Assembly (NCBI GenBank): GCA_020833205.1
Contig: JAJHQT010000007.1
Coordinates: 1 to 18,815 of the forward strand
Direction of reading: 5' to 3'
DNA length: 18,815 bases
Source of the DNA: Pyrobaculum sp.
Lineage (GTDB): Archaea; Thermoproteota; Thermoprotei; Thermoproteales; Thermoproteaceae
Both the position numbers and the translations under genes were made by a program. Positions 13,215-18,815 of the stretch are shown here, piece after piece; the stretch's first letter is position 1; every line of letters starts with the position of its first letter. Below the pieces are notes generated by a model. The model saw only the letters and a program-made list of their open reading frames with translations, was not told the DNA's origin and made no database searches.

Positions 13215-15095
13215 ATGACAAAAACATTCCTAATCACGCTTGGATTGGCGGCGTTGCTCTTAGCCGCAACGACGGTGGTGATTCCGCCGACCGCAAAACT
13301 CGAACAAATAGCCTACAAGGTGGAGGAGACCACAATTAAGATACAAGGCGCGGGCTTCGCCACGTTGGCGAAGCCGTACGTCACCCCAGGCGAGGGCTAT
13401 GTGTACGCCGGTATGAAGATCGAGTTCCTAGGCGCCTACCCCTCTGTGCAGATAGGCGCCGATGGACAACTCAGCAAGACCTTCGACCAAAACGGCTTCG
13501 TCTCTGCCGTATACGCGGGGCCTGACGTCTCTAAGATAACTTTGGTAAACACCGCGAAGGACCAAATAGAGGTCAAGGTGAGGGTCACCTACACCTACGT
13601 GAAGGCCAGCTACGTCCCGCTCAACGGAGACACCACTATCGAGATCAACGTGCCCGACGGCAAGCTGGCACAGGGCTTCAACGCCATGGCCCGGCTCACC
13701 ATCGAGCCCTATGCGCCCTTTGTGATAAAGGCCGTTGAGAAGCCGGACGGCACCCCCGCCACGGTGTACAGGGTGGAGCCTAAGGTGGTTGAGATAAACA
13801 CGCCGGGGAAGTACAAGATCATGATCGCGCAGGGCCAGCCGTTGCCCGCCGCCATGCTTGTGAAGAGCTTGTCCAAGCAGACCGCCACCGTGGCGGCTAA
13901 CGGCGAATTCGCGGTCACCGGCGCCGAAGTCGGCGTGCCCCAGGACTGGAGGTTGCTGGGCTACGTGGTGTTTGCCTACACTGGCGACGCCAACTTAATA
14001 GGCAAGGACATCACAGGCGACATCGCCATCCAGGGCGGGCTGGTGGATACAGTGACAGACGTCAACCAGAACATAATAGTGAGGAGCGTCTCCTACCTGA
14101 TCCCGCCTGTGTGGAACTTCAACATCCGGTACAAGATTGCCATAGTGTACGGCGAGCAGTTTAAGATCACGACGAGCCTCCCCAGCACGGTCAACGTGAT
14201 CTACATACCGATCGTATACAGGGAGGCCCGGGTGAAGTGGCTTCCTGACAGGGCGCTGGTGAACCTCACAGACGTCGACGTGGCGGACGGACAGTGGACC
14301 GCCGTGGTGTTGCAACTGCCCGAGTTGGCCAGGGTAGTGGCAATAAGGACTCCTGGTAACGCCATGATCTCCAACGCCACTGACGTGAAGCTGGTTTGGG
14401 GCGGCGGCGTGAGGGTTGCCTCCATTTCGCCGGACGGCAGACAGGCCTATATGGTGGTGCAGATGGGCGACACCAAGGAGACCGGTGCCTACACCTTTAT
14501 GATCAGCTGGAGGCCTATGCGGATACCGGTGGCAGACACCAAGGGCAGGCCGGTGCCGCATCTGTCGGCCGTTGCAGACAAGTTTGAGGCCGCGGCCTCG
14601 GCCGGCTACGTGGAGGTTAAGGTGTATAGACCAGAGCCCTTCACCGTGGACATCAGCTACAAGGGCGTCAAGGCGGCGCAGGTGGTTGTGAACTCGCTGA
14701 TAGCCGACCCGCAGCCGGTGACGCTCGGCATCTACCAGGTGAAAGTGGTGGTGGTCGGCGTGTTAAACCAGCCCATCGCCGAGGCCTCCGTGTCTGTAGA
14801 CGGATTCCCCGCCTCCGGCAAGACCGACAACGCTGGCGTTGTGAAGTTCCCAGACATGTTAGCCGGCACCTACAAGATCAACGTAGACGTGGGCGGCAGG
14901 GTGAAGGTCAGCGACACGGTTGAGGTCAACGGCGACACTGAGAAGATAATCAAGACGCCTATAGTGGCCGTGGTCGGCGGCGTCCCCATCACGATGCTAG
15001 ACGCCCTAGCCACCGCAGGCGGCCTATCGGCGGTCGGCCTCTACTTCGTGGTGAACAGAAGGAGGGGCCCAGTCGCCGAGGTGGAACAGATCTAA
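13215..15095 (+). CDS. Secreted, C-terminally anchored surface protein (candidate S-layer component)
   Basis: A 626-residue exported protein. Residues 1-25 form a signal peptide (MTKTFLITLGLAALLLAATT). The body is rich in Val, Thr, Ala and Gly and beta-like throughout. A CnaB/carboxypeptidase-regulatory-like beta-sandwich lies near the C-terminus (about 515-580: GVLNQPIAEASVSVDGFP, TDNAGVVKFPDMLAGTYKIN). The protein ends with a membrane segment (about 593-615, ALATAGGLSAVGLYFVV) followed by NRRR and a short acidic tail, giving a cytoplasmic stop-transfer. I see no cysteine and few N-x-S/T sequons (for example NLT, NAT). This architecture fits an S-layer or other abundant envelope protein of Thermoproteales; that role is inference. 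ATG 13215 is chosen by TATA spacing and because it places the signal peptide at the very start. Confidence 0.88.
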   Translation: MTKTFLITLGLAALLLAATTVVIPPTAKLEQIAYKVEETTIKIQGAGFATLAKPYVTPGEGYVYAGMKIEFLGAYPSVQIGADGQLSKTFDQNGFVSAVYAGPDVSKITLVNTAKDQIEVKVRVTYTYVKASYVPLNGDTTIEINVPDGKLAQGFNAMARLTIEPYAPFVIKAVEKPDGTPATVYRVEPKVVEINTPGKYKIMIAQGQPLPAAMLVKSLSKQTATVAANGEFAVTGAEVGVPQDWRLLGYVVFAYTGDANLIGKDITGDIAIQGGLVDTVTDVNQNIIVRSVSYLIPPVWNFNIRYKIAIVYGEQFKITTSLPSTVNVIYIPIVYREARVKWLPDRALVNLTDVDVADGQWTAVVLQLPELARVVAIRTPGNAMISNATDVKLVWGGGVRVASISPDGRQAYMVVQMGDTKETGAYTFMISWRPMRIPVADTKGRPVPHLSAVADKFEAAASAGYVEVKVYRPEPFTVDISYKGVKAAQVVVNSLIADPQPVTLGIYQVKVVVVGVLNQPIAEASVSVDGFPASGKTDNAGVVKFPDMLAGTYKINVDVGGRVKVSDTVEVNGDTEKIIKTPIVAVVGGVPITMLDALATAGGLSAVGLYFVVNRRRGPVAEVEQI

Positions 15096-15105
15096 AGTAA
15101 AAACA

Positions 15106-15145
15106 GTTTTGTCTTTACCCCAACCCCCTATTCCCCCTCTTCCTT
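15106..15145 (+). terminator. Pyrimidine-rich T-tract terminator region
   Basis: Just after the surface-protein stop, GTTTTGTCTTTA and then CTTCCTTTTT form T-rich tracts in a strongly pyrimidine-rich stretch without a stem-loop, which is how archaeal RNA polymerase usually terminates. It precedes the TATA box of the next gene. Confidence 0.4.
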
Positions 15146-15150
15146 TTTCA

Positions 15151-15158
15151 TATTTATT
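15151..15158 (+). promoter_or_regulatory. TATA box of the 15178 gene
   Basis: TATTTATT lies about 23 bp upstream of ATG 15178 (TTTATT centred at 15155.5), so the leaderless start is ATG 15178 and not the earlier in-frame codon at 15109. Confidence 0.6.
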
Positions 15159-15177
15159 TACCCCGACCCCTCCTCCC

Positions 15178-15519
15178 ATGCCTCTGATCAGGATCTATAC
15201 AGACGAGAGGGGTGAGCCTAGGGCACGTATTGTGGAGGAAGACGGCAACTATGTAGCTTCGTTGGACATTTTTAAGGATGTCTCGGCGCCTTCCCCCGAC
15301 GCCGAGGTTCTGCAGATCGGCGAGCGGTACAGGATTTACGTAAGGAGGCGCCCGCTCCTCAGAGGGGTATGCGAGTTCGTCTACTTCCAGTTCCCGGGCG
15401 GGGTCCAGCTCATCAACGCAAAATACGTAGGCCCCGACGACCCCGAGGTCGTTATACAGGGACTAGCCGAGGCCTACCAGGAGGAGGTAGCCAAGGGCGA
15501 AGAAAACCGCCAGGATTAG
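15178..15519 (+). CDS. Hypothetical small soluble protein
   Basis: I recognise no family. The 113-residue product has no signal peptide or membrane segment, a beta-rich N-terminal half (MPLIRIYTDERGEPRARIVE, YVASLDIFKDV), a basic middle (YRIYVRRRPLLRG), a hydrophobic FVYFQFPGGVQLINAKYVG, and an acidic helical tail (GLAEAYQEEVAKGEE). Start ATG 15178 fits the TATA spacing. The last 57 bases overlap the 3' end of the minus-strand membrane gene 15463-15654, and both frames look coding. Confidence 0.7.
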   Translation: MPLIRIYTDERGEPRARIVEEDGNYVASLDIFKDVSAPSPDAEVLQIGERYRIYVRRRPLLRGVCEFVYFQFPGGVQLINAKYVGPDDPEVVIQGLAEAYQEEVAKGEENRQD

Positions 15520-15654
15520 CAGAAGCGCCGCGACCTCCCTGGCCCTCGGCCTTCTGTAGGGCTGGGGCGACTTCAACACCATTACTGCATACGTCACCGC
15601 CAGCAAGACGGCGTATACGGCCGTGGCGATCGCCAAGGCATGTAGGGGCTCCAC
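15463..15654 (-). CDS. Small two-span membrane protein
   Basis: A 63-residue protein with two clear hydrophobic helices (about 5-27, HALAIATAVYAVLLAVTYAV; about 43-60, ALLLILAVFFALGYLLLVG) joined by a basic, proline-containing loop (KSPQPYRRPRAR), suggesting both ends face outside and the loop faces the cytoplasm. GTG 15654 lies 23.5 bp from the centre of a good TATA box (GTATATAAAC on the minus strand, 15673-15682), which makes this a real gene despite its size and its 57-base tail-to-tail overlap with the plus-strand gene. Function unknown. Confidence 0.65.
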   Translation of the reverse strand: MEPLHALAIATAVYAVLLAVTYAVMVLKSPQPYRRPRAREVAALLLILAVFFALGYLLLVGLG

Positions 15655-15672
15655 GGCGAGTAGTTATGTACA

Positions 15673-15682
15673 GTTTATATAC
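15673..15682 (-). promoter_or_regulatory. TATA box of the two-span membrane protein gene
   Basis: Minus-strand GTATATAAAC is centred 23.5 bp upstream of GTG 15654. It is the best TATA match in the window. Confidence 0.7.
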
Positions 15683-15683
15683 A

Positions 15684-15699
15684 ATGCGGCAAGCCGCAT
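15684..15699. promoter_or_regulatory. Inverted repeat adjoining a TATA box (candidate operator)
   Basis: ATGCGGC-AA-GCCGCAT is a perfect 7-bp inverted repeat around two bases, starting one base beyond the minus-strand TATA box, over its BRE position. To its right two ACGCAG hexamers (15703-15708 and 15713-15718) repeat at exactly 10 bp. The whole 97-bp gap separates divergent promoters, so regulator binding here could act on both sides. Confidence 0.45.
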
Positions 15700-15726
15700 A
15701 AGACGCAGACCTACGCAGGCGCTAGG

Positions 15727-15734
15727 TTTATATA
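15727..15734 (+). promoter_or_regulatory. TATA box of the frameshifted membrane protein gene
   Basis: TTTATATA is centred at 15730.5, about 22 bp before ATG 15752. That ATG is in frame with the open frame at 15809 but is cut off by TAG 15773-15775. Confidence 0.6.
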
Positions 15735-15808
15735 CTCGTCGGCTTTAAACTATGTCGAGGAAGTGGCTTTTCTAGGGGCGCACTTCTTGTGGGGGTGGGT
15801 TTTCCCCT

Positions 15809-16201
15809 GTGTCGTTTCTGTTTGCGGCTGTGGTTCACCCCTCTGTTGGGGTTTTTGTGGGGTTTGTTGGCGGGTTTGTGGCGGCGGCCGCCTTGGGGGT
15901 TGGCAGGGGGAGGCTTTTCTCTCTTTTGTTGTACGTGTTTCTGTATGTGGTTTTGACGAATTTGTTGGTTTTTGTGTCGGTGTTTATGCCCTACGCGGTG
16001 GATAGGGAGTATGTGCCTGATCCGTTGCATCTGTCGCTGTATTTTGTGTATTATGCAACGCTTCACCTAGCCTATGGGGCTGTCGGAGGCCGCGGCCGCT
16101 GTGGGCTGGGAAGCTGGTCTTTTAAATTCACGTCGGCTGTTTTGTGTGATTGTTTTCCACCTCCACCTCTACCAGCCCGAGAGGGCAGATCCCTGGCTTG
16201 A
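15809..16201 (+). CDS. Multi-span membrane protein, 5' end probably frameshifted
   Basis: I recognise no family. The frame gives three or more hydrophobic segments (SFLFAAVVHPSVGVFVGFVG; LFSLLLYVFLYVVLTNLLVF; LHLSLYFVYYATLHLAYGAV) with a short acidic loop between the last two (VDREYVPDP). The apparent start is GTG 15809, but the TATA box at 15727-15734 points to ATG 15752, in the same frame yet separated by TAG 15773. In between, another frame encodes FLGAHFLWGWVFP, a plausible first membrane helix. One base lost in a T-run (about 15768-15771) and one gained in a C-run (about 15803-15806) would link all three pieces. The last 19 or so residues lie in the GH57 gene and look non-native, so the true end may be earlier. 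The segment is unusually G+T-rich. Confidence 0.55.
   Translation: MSFLFAAVVHPSVGVFVGFVGGFVAAAALGVGRGRLFSLLLYVFLYVVLTNLLVFVSVFMPYAVDREYVPDPLHLSLYFVYYATLHLAYGAVGGRGRCGLGSWSFKFTSAVLCDCFPPPPLPAREGRSLA
16120..16128 (+). promoter_or_regulatory. TATA box of the GH57 gene
   Basis: TTTTAAATT is centred about 22 bp upstream of GTG 16146 and lies within the 3' part of the upstream membrane protein frame. Confidence 0.65.
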
Positions 16202-17564
16202 GATGATATTCCCTGAGCCCTCCGCCTCTCCGTATAGGCATTGGAACGAGAGGATCTCCCACGAGTGTTACGAGCCAAACGCCGAGCTTGGCAACTACAG
16301 CTGGGTCAACTTCGACGTGGGGCCGACCCTGCTGAGCTGGCTTAGGCAGAGCCGGCCCATGGTGTACATGGCCCTCCGCGAGGCGGATAAGGCGGGGCTG
16401 GAGAGGTGGGGCTACGGCAACGCCGTGGCGCACCCCTACTACCACGTCATCTTGCCGCTGGTGCCGCGGCGCGACCGCGACGTCTTGGTCTACTGGGGCG
16501 TGGAGTATTTCAAGAGGCATTTTAGGCGGAGCCCCGAGGGCATGTGGCTCCCGGAGATGGCGGTTGACCTCGAGACGCTTGAGGTGCTTGCCGACAACGG
16601 CATCGCGTATACCGTCCTCACCCAGAGCCAGGTCAGGGGAGGGAGGACGGGGGGGCCCTACAAGGTGGTTCTGCCCAGCGGCAGAAGCATAGCCGTCTTC
16701 GTGCGGGATGAGAGGCTCTCTAACGAGCTGGCTTTCGGGGGCTTTGAGCGGTTTGTCGAGGCGCTGAGGGGCGCATCTGGCGACGTGGTGGTTGCCCTAG
16801 ACGGCGAGACCTTCGGCCACCACCAGAGAGGCGCCGAGAAGATGCTGGCGCAGTTTATCGCTAATCACAGAGATGAGCTGGCGAACTTCGGCAGGCTGTA
16901 TGAGAGGGGGTACCGGGGCGAGGTGGAGATAGTGGAGCGGACCTCTTGGAGCTGTCCCCACGGGTTGGGGAGGTGGAGCAGAGACTGCGGTTGCGACGGG
17001 CCTGCCCCCTGGAGAGAGGGGTTGAGGAGGTTGATAGACTGGGTTGGGGAGGCGGTAGACGAGGCCTTTGAAGAGCGGCTGGGGCCGGGGGGCTGGCGGC
17101 TTCTCAAGGAGTACATCAACGTGTTGATGGGGGGCGACAGCTCGGGCTACTCCACAGAGCAGCTCAAACTTTTGGAGGCTCAGAGGGCTAAGCTGGCGGC
17201 GAATATGAGCGACGCGTGGTTCTTCGCCCGGGTGGGGATCGAGTTCGGCATCGCGGTCAAGTGGGCGTTGAGGGCCGTGGAACTTCTCGACGACGCCAAG
17301 GCGTTGGAAGAGCTCATGAGGCGTCTCGGCGAATTTGTAGTAAATGGGAGGACTGCCTTGGCTTTTTGCCCAAGGCTAAGAGGTCCTTTGATGGCCGCGG
17401 CTATGTACGTGGCGTTGTCGACGGCCGGCCAGACGCCGGAGAAGGTGGGGCCGTATCTCGTAAAGCCCGTCAACGACGAATTTGAGGTGGTTGATACGCG
17501 GACTCGGGAGGCTTTTAGATTTCGACACGACCTCTTGTGGGGGTCTGTAGAAAGTTTTAAATAG
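16146..17564 (+). CDS. Glycoside hydrolase family 57 protein
   Basis: A GH57 enzyme (retaining, (beta/alpha)7 barrel), a family that includes alpha-amylases, 4-alpha-glucanotransferases, branching enzymes and amylopullulanases. Numbered from GTG 16146 (472 residues), the conserved regions are HLHLYQP (5-11), GNAVAHPYYHVILPL (about 91-105), MWLPEMAVD with the nucleophile Glu137, and ALDGETFGHH with the acid/base Asp219. The C-terminal half is helical. There is no signal peptide with this start, so the enzyme is probably cytoplasmic and acts on alpha-glucans such as glycogen; the exact specificity is not readable. The frame is open back to ATG 16074, but the TATA spacing and the immediate start of family sequence (VIVFHLHLYQP) support GTG 16146. 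Followed after 17 nt by an MFS transporter. Confidence 0.9.
   Translation: MIVFHLHLYQPERADPWLEMIFPEPSASPYRHWNERISHECYEPNAELGNYSWVNFDVGPTLLSWLRQSRPMVYMALREADKAGLERWGYGNAVAHPYYHVILPLVPRRDRDVLVYWGVEYFKRHFRRSPEGMWLPEMAVDLETLEVLADNGIAYTVLTQSQVRGGRTGGPYKVVLPSGRSIAVFVRDERLSNELAFGGFERFVEALRGASGDVVVALDGETFGHHQRGAEKMLAQFIANHRDELANFGRLYERGYRGEVEIVERTSWSCPHGLGRWSRDCGCDGPAPWREGLRRLIDWVGEAVDEAFEERLGPGGWRLLKEYINVLMGGDSSGYSTEQLKLLEAQRAKLAANMSDAWFFARVGIEFGIAVKWALRAVELLDDAKALEELMRRLGEFVVNGRTALAFCPRLRGPLMAAAMYVALSTAGQTPEKVGPYLVKPVNDEFEVVDTRTREAFRFRHDLLWGSVESFK
17555..17563 (+). promoter_or_regulatory. TATA box of the MFS gene, overlapping the GH57 stop codon
   Basis: TTTTAAATA is centred 23 bp upstream of GTG 17582. 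Its last two bases belong to the GH57 stop codon TAG (17562-17564), so transporter transcription can start independently despite the tight spacing. Confidence 0.65.
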
Positions 17565-17581
17565 GGAGCTGAGGAGACGCC

Positions 17582-18808
17582 GTGAGGCTTACTGCGTCTT
17601 ACGTCCCCATCTTCGTGGCGCGTATAGGCTCGGGGGCAAGCGCCTTCTTGGTCGTGAAGCTGGCGAGCGGCGGCAATCTCGAAGCCGGCATCGTCCTAGC
17701 CGCGTACCCCTTCTTGGAGGCCCTCGGCGCGTTAATAGCGGGCCGGTGGTCCGACACGTTAGGCCGCAAGACGACGCTGGTGACGGGCTACTTCGTGAGG
17801 TCCTTGGCCATGCTCCTCCTGGCATGGGCCTTCTACACCCACGAGGCGCCTTGGCTCGAGGCCTTGCTCAACGGCGTGATTGGGTTCACCACGGCGTTTA
17901 TCCTAACGGCGTCTCTCGCCATGGCCACTGACCTCACGGAGGTTAGAAACAGGGGCCTCGGCATGGGCGGCTTCGAGTTCATCAACCTGGGAAGCTACGG
18001 CGTCGGCTACCTCCTGGGCTCCTTTCTTTACACGGTCTTCACGGGCCCGGCCGCCTACTTGACGATAGCGTTGCTTACGACAGCCGCAACGCCGATCTTC
18101 GCCAAGTTCCTCCCCGAGACGAGGCCCGCGGCGCCTGTAGGAGGCAAGTTCCTCCTCTCCGTCCTGCCGCCGTCAGCAGTGTTGCTGTTGCCTGTCTGGT
18201 TTGCTCTAACCACCATAATCGGTCTCGGCATGTATGCGCCGAGAGTTCTGCAGGTGGAGGGCGTCGGCAGCAGTGGCGTCGTGAGCCACATCGTGGAGAG
18301 AATCGGCAAGAGTCTGGTGGTGGGTCTCCTCTTCGTAGGGGCTTTGTCTGTGCTCGGCGCCGGGGCTATCTTTTTCGGGAGGCTTGCAGACAGGTGGGGC
18401 CGCGTAAAGACCTTCAGGCTGGGGCTGGTCGGCGGCCTTCTGGCCTTGGTGGTGCTCAACGCGGCGCTCCACCTCGGCCTCGGCCCCGTGGAGGCGGTGG
18501 CGCTCACGGCGCCGCTCCTCTTCTTGACCTCCGCCATCGGGCCTAGTATACTTGCCTTAATCGGCGACGAGGCAGATATAAGATACAGAGGCACCACCAT
18601 GGGCATATACAGCGTGATGCTGGGCCTCGGCATAGGCGTCGGTAGCCTCCTCGCCGGGTTGATGGCCGAGCTGTATCGACATGCGGAGATCAACGGATTA
18701 GCCGCCGCCGCGCTGGGCGTATATGCAGTAATGACGGCGTTGCACGTGGCGTTGCTGAGGACCTACGGCATATATCTGAGAGACGCGGCGCCGCAGGCGG
18801 CGCGTTAG
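17582..18808 (+). CDS. Major facilitator superfamily transporter
   Basis: A 408-residue integral membrane protein with about 12 predicted hydrophobic spans in two six-helix halves. Each half carries the MFS loop 2-3 motif: GRWSDTLGRKT (54-64) and GRLADRWGRVKT (266-277). A central loop near 178-190 (PETRPAAPVGGK) and an amphipathic stretch near 220-245 (VLQVEGVGSSGVVSHIVERI) separate the halves. The substrate cannot be told from sequence; sugars, organic acids and drugs are all handled by this superfamily. GTG 17582 is fixed by the TATA spacing. The gene follows the GH57 gene closely on the same strand but appears to have its own promoter. The C-terminus is Ala- and Arg-rich. Confidence 0.9.
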   Translation: MRLTASYVPIFVARIGSGASAFLVVKLASGGNLEAGIVLAAYPFLEALGALIAGRWSDTLGRKTTLVTGYFVRSLAMLLLAWAFYTHEAPWLEALLNGVIGFTTAFILTASLAMATDLTEVRNRGLGMGGFEFINLGSYGVGYLLGSFLYTVFTGPAAYLTIALLTTAATPIFAKFLPETRPAAPVGGKFLLSVLPPSAVLLLPVWFALTTIIGLGMYAPRVLQVEGVGSSGVVSHIVERIGKSLVVGLLFVGALSVLGAGAIFFGRLADRWGRVKTFRLGLVGGLLALVVLNAALHLGLGPVEAVALTAPLLFLTSAIGPSILALIGDEADIRYRGTTMGIYSVMLGLGIGVGSLLAGLMAELYRHAEINGLAAAALGVYAVMTALHVALLRTYGIYLRDAAPQAAR

Positions 18809-18815
18809 CTTTATA

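Noticed and set aside
1..18815. Searches by eye for tRNA TpsiC arms, C/D-box sRNA patterns, CRISPR repeats, transposase genes and terminal inverted repeats
   Set aside because: No convincing examples were found on either strand. Isolated TGATGA or CTGA matches lay inside genes without correct spacing.

Overview
The window is archaeal and almost certainly from Pyrobaculum (Thermoproteales). It contains two protein families named from Pyrobaculum aerophilum repeats (PaREP1 and PaRep2b), a GAPOR-type tungsten aldehyde:ferredoxin oxidoreductase, a four-subunit archaeal 2-oxoacid:ferredoxin oxidoreductase, GC-rich DNA, many GTG/TTG starts, and a leaderless promoter style. Nearly every first gene has an AT box centred about 23 bp before its start codon and no Shine-Dalgarno. 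I used that spacing to choose or correct several starts.

Layout. 1-2321: a partial minus-strand gene resembling the C-terminal cyclin repeat of archaeal TFB abuts, near base 230, a PaRep2b-family gene that seems to lack its natural 5' end. 2333-3193: thiL. 3202-3705: an apparently decayed membrane-protein gene. 3706-4209: PaREP1 gene (minus), divergent from a secreted or anchored sequon-rich protein (4266-4970). 4967-6053: rpiA and a two-CBS-domain protein (both minus). The CBS gene is divergent from GAPOR (6150-8003), and a perfect 12-bp palindrome lies midway between their two TATA boxes. 8237-9604: a NifX/NifB-like small protein and a D-2-hydroxyacid dehydrogenase (both minus). 9687-12638: the porGDAB operon with ATGA overlaps. 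12639-13214: a gene-poor gap holding a PaRep2b C-terminal remnant. 13215-15095: a cysteine-free, C-terminally anchored surface protein, a candidate S-layer component. 15178-16201: three small genes, two overlapping tail to tail and one probably frameshifted. 16146-17564: GH57 glycoside hydrolase. 17582-18808: MFS transporter, whose TATA box contains the GH57 stop codon.

Much of the window is core carbon metabolism: GAPOR (glyceraldehyde-3-phosphate to 3-phosphoglycerate), pyruvate:ferredoxin oxidoreductase, ribose-5-phosphate isomerase, a hydroxyacid dehydrogenase, a GH57 enzyme and a transporter. GAPOR and POR both reduce ferredoxin. The PaREP1/PaRep2b genes and their remnants mark genome plasticity. 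I see no rRNA, tRNA, CRISPR array or transposase. I did not find a clear new multi-gene system. The most interesting signals are the two candidate operators in divergent promoter regions, the PaRep2b junction and remnant, and the frameshifted membrane gene.
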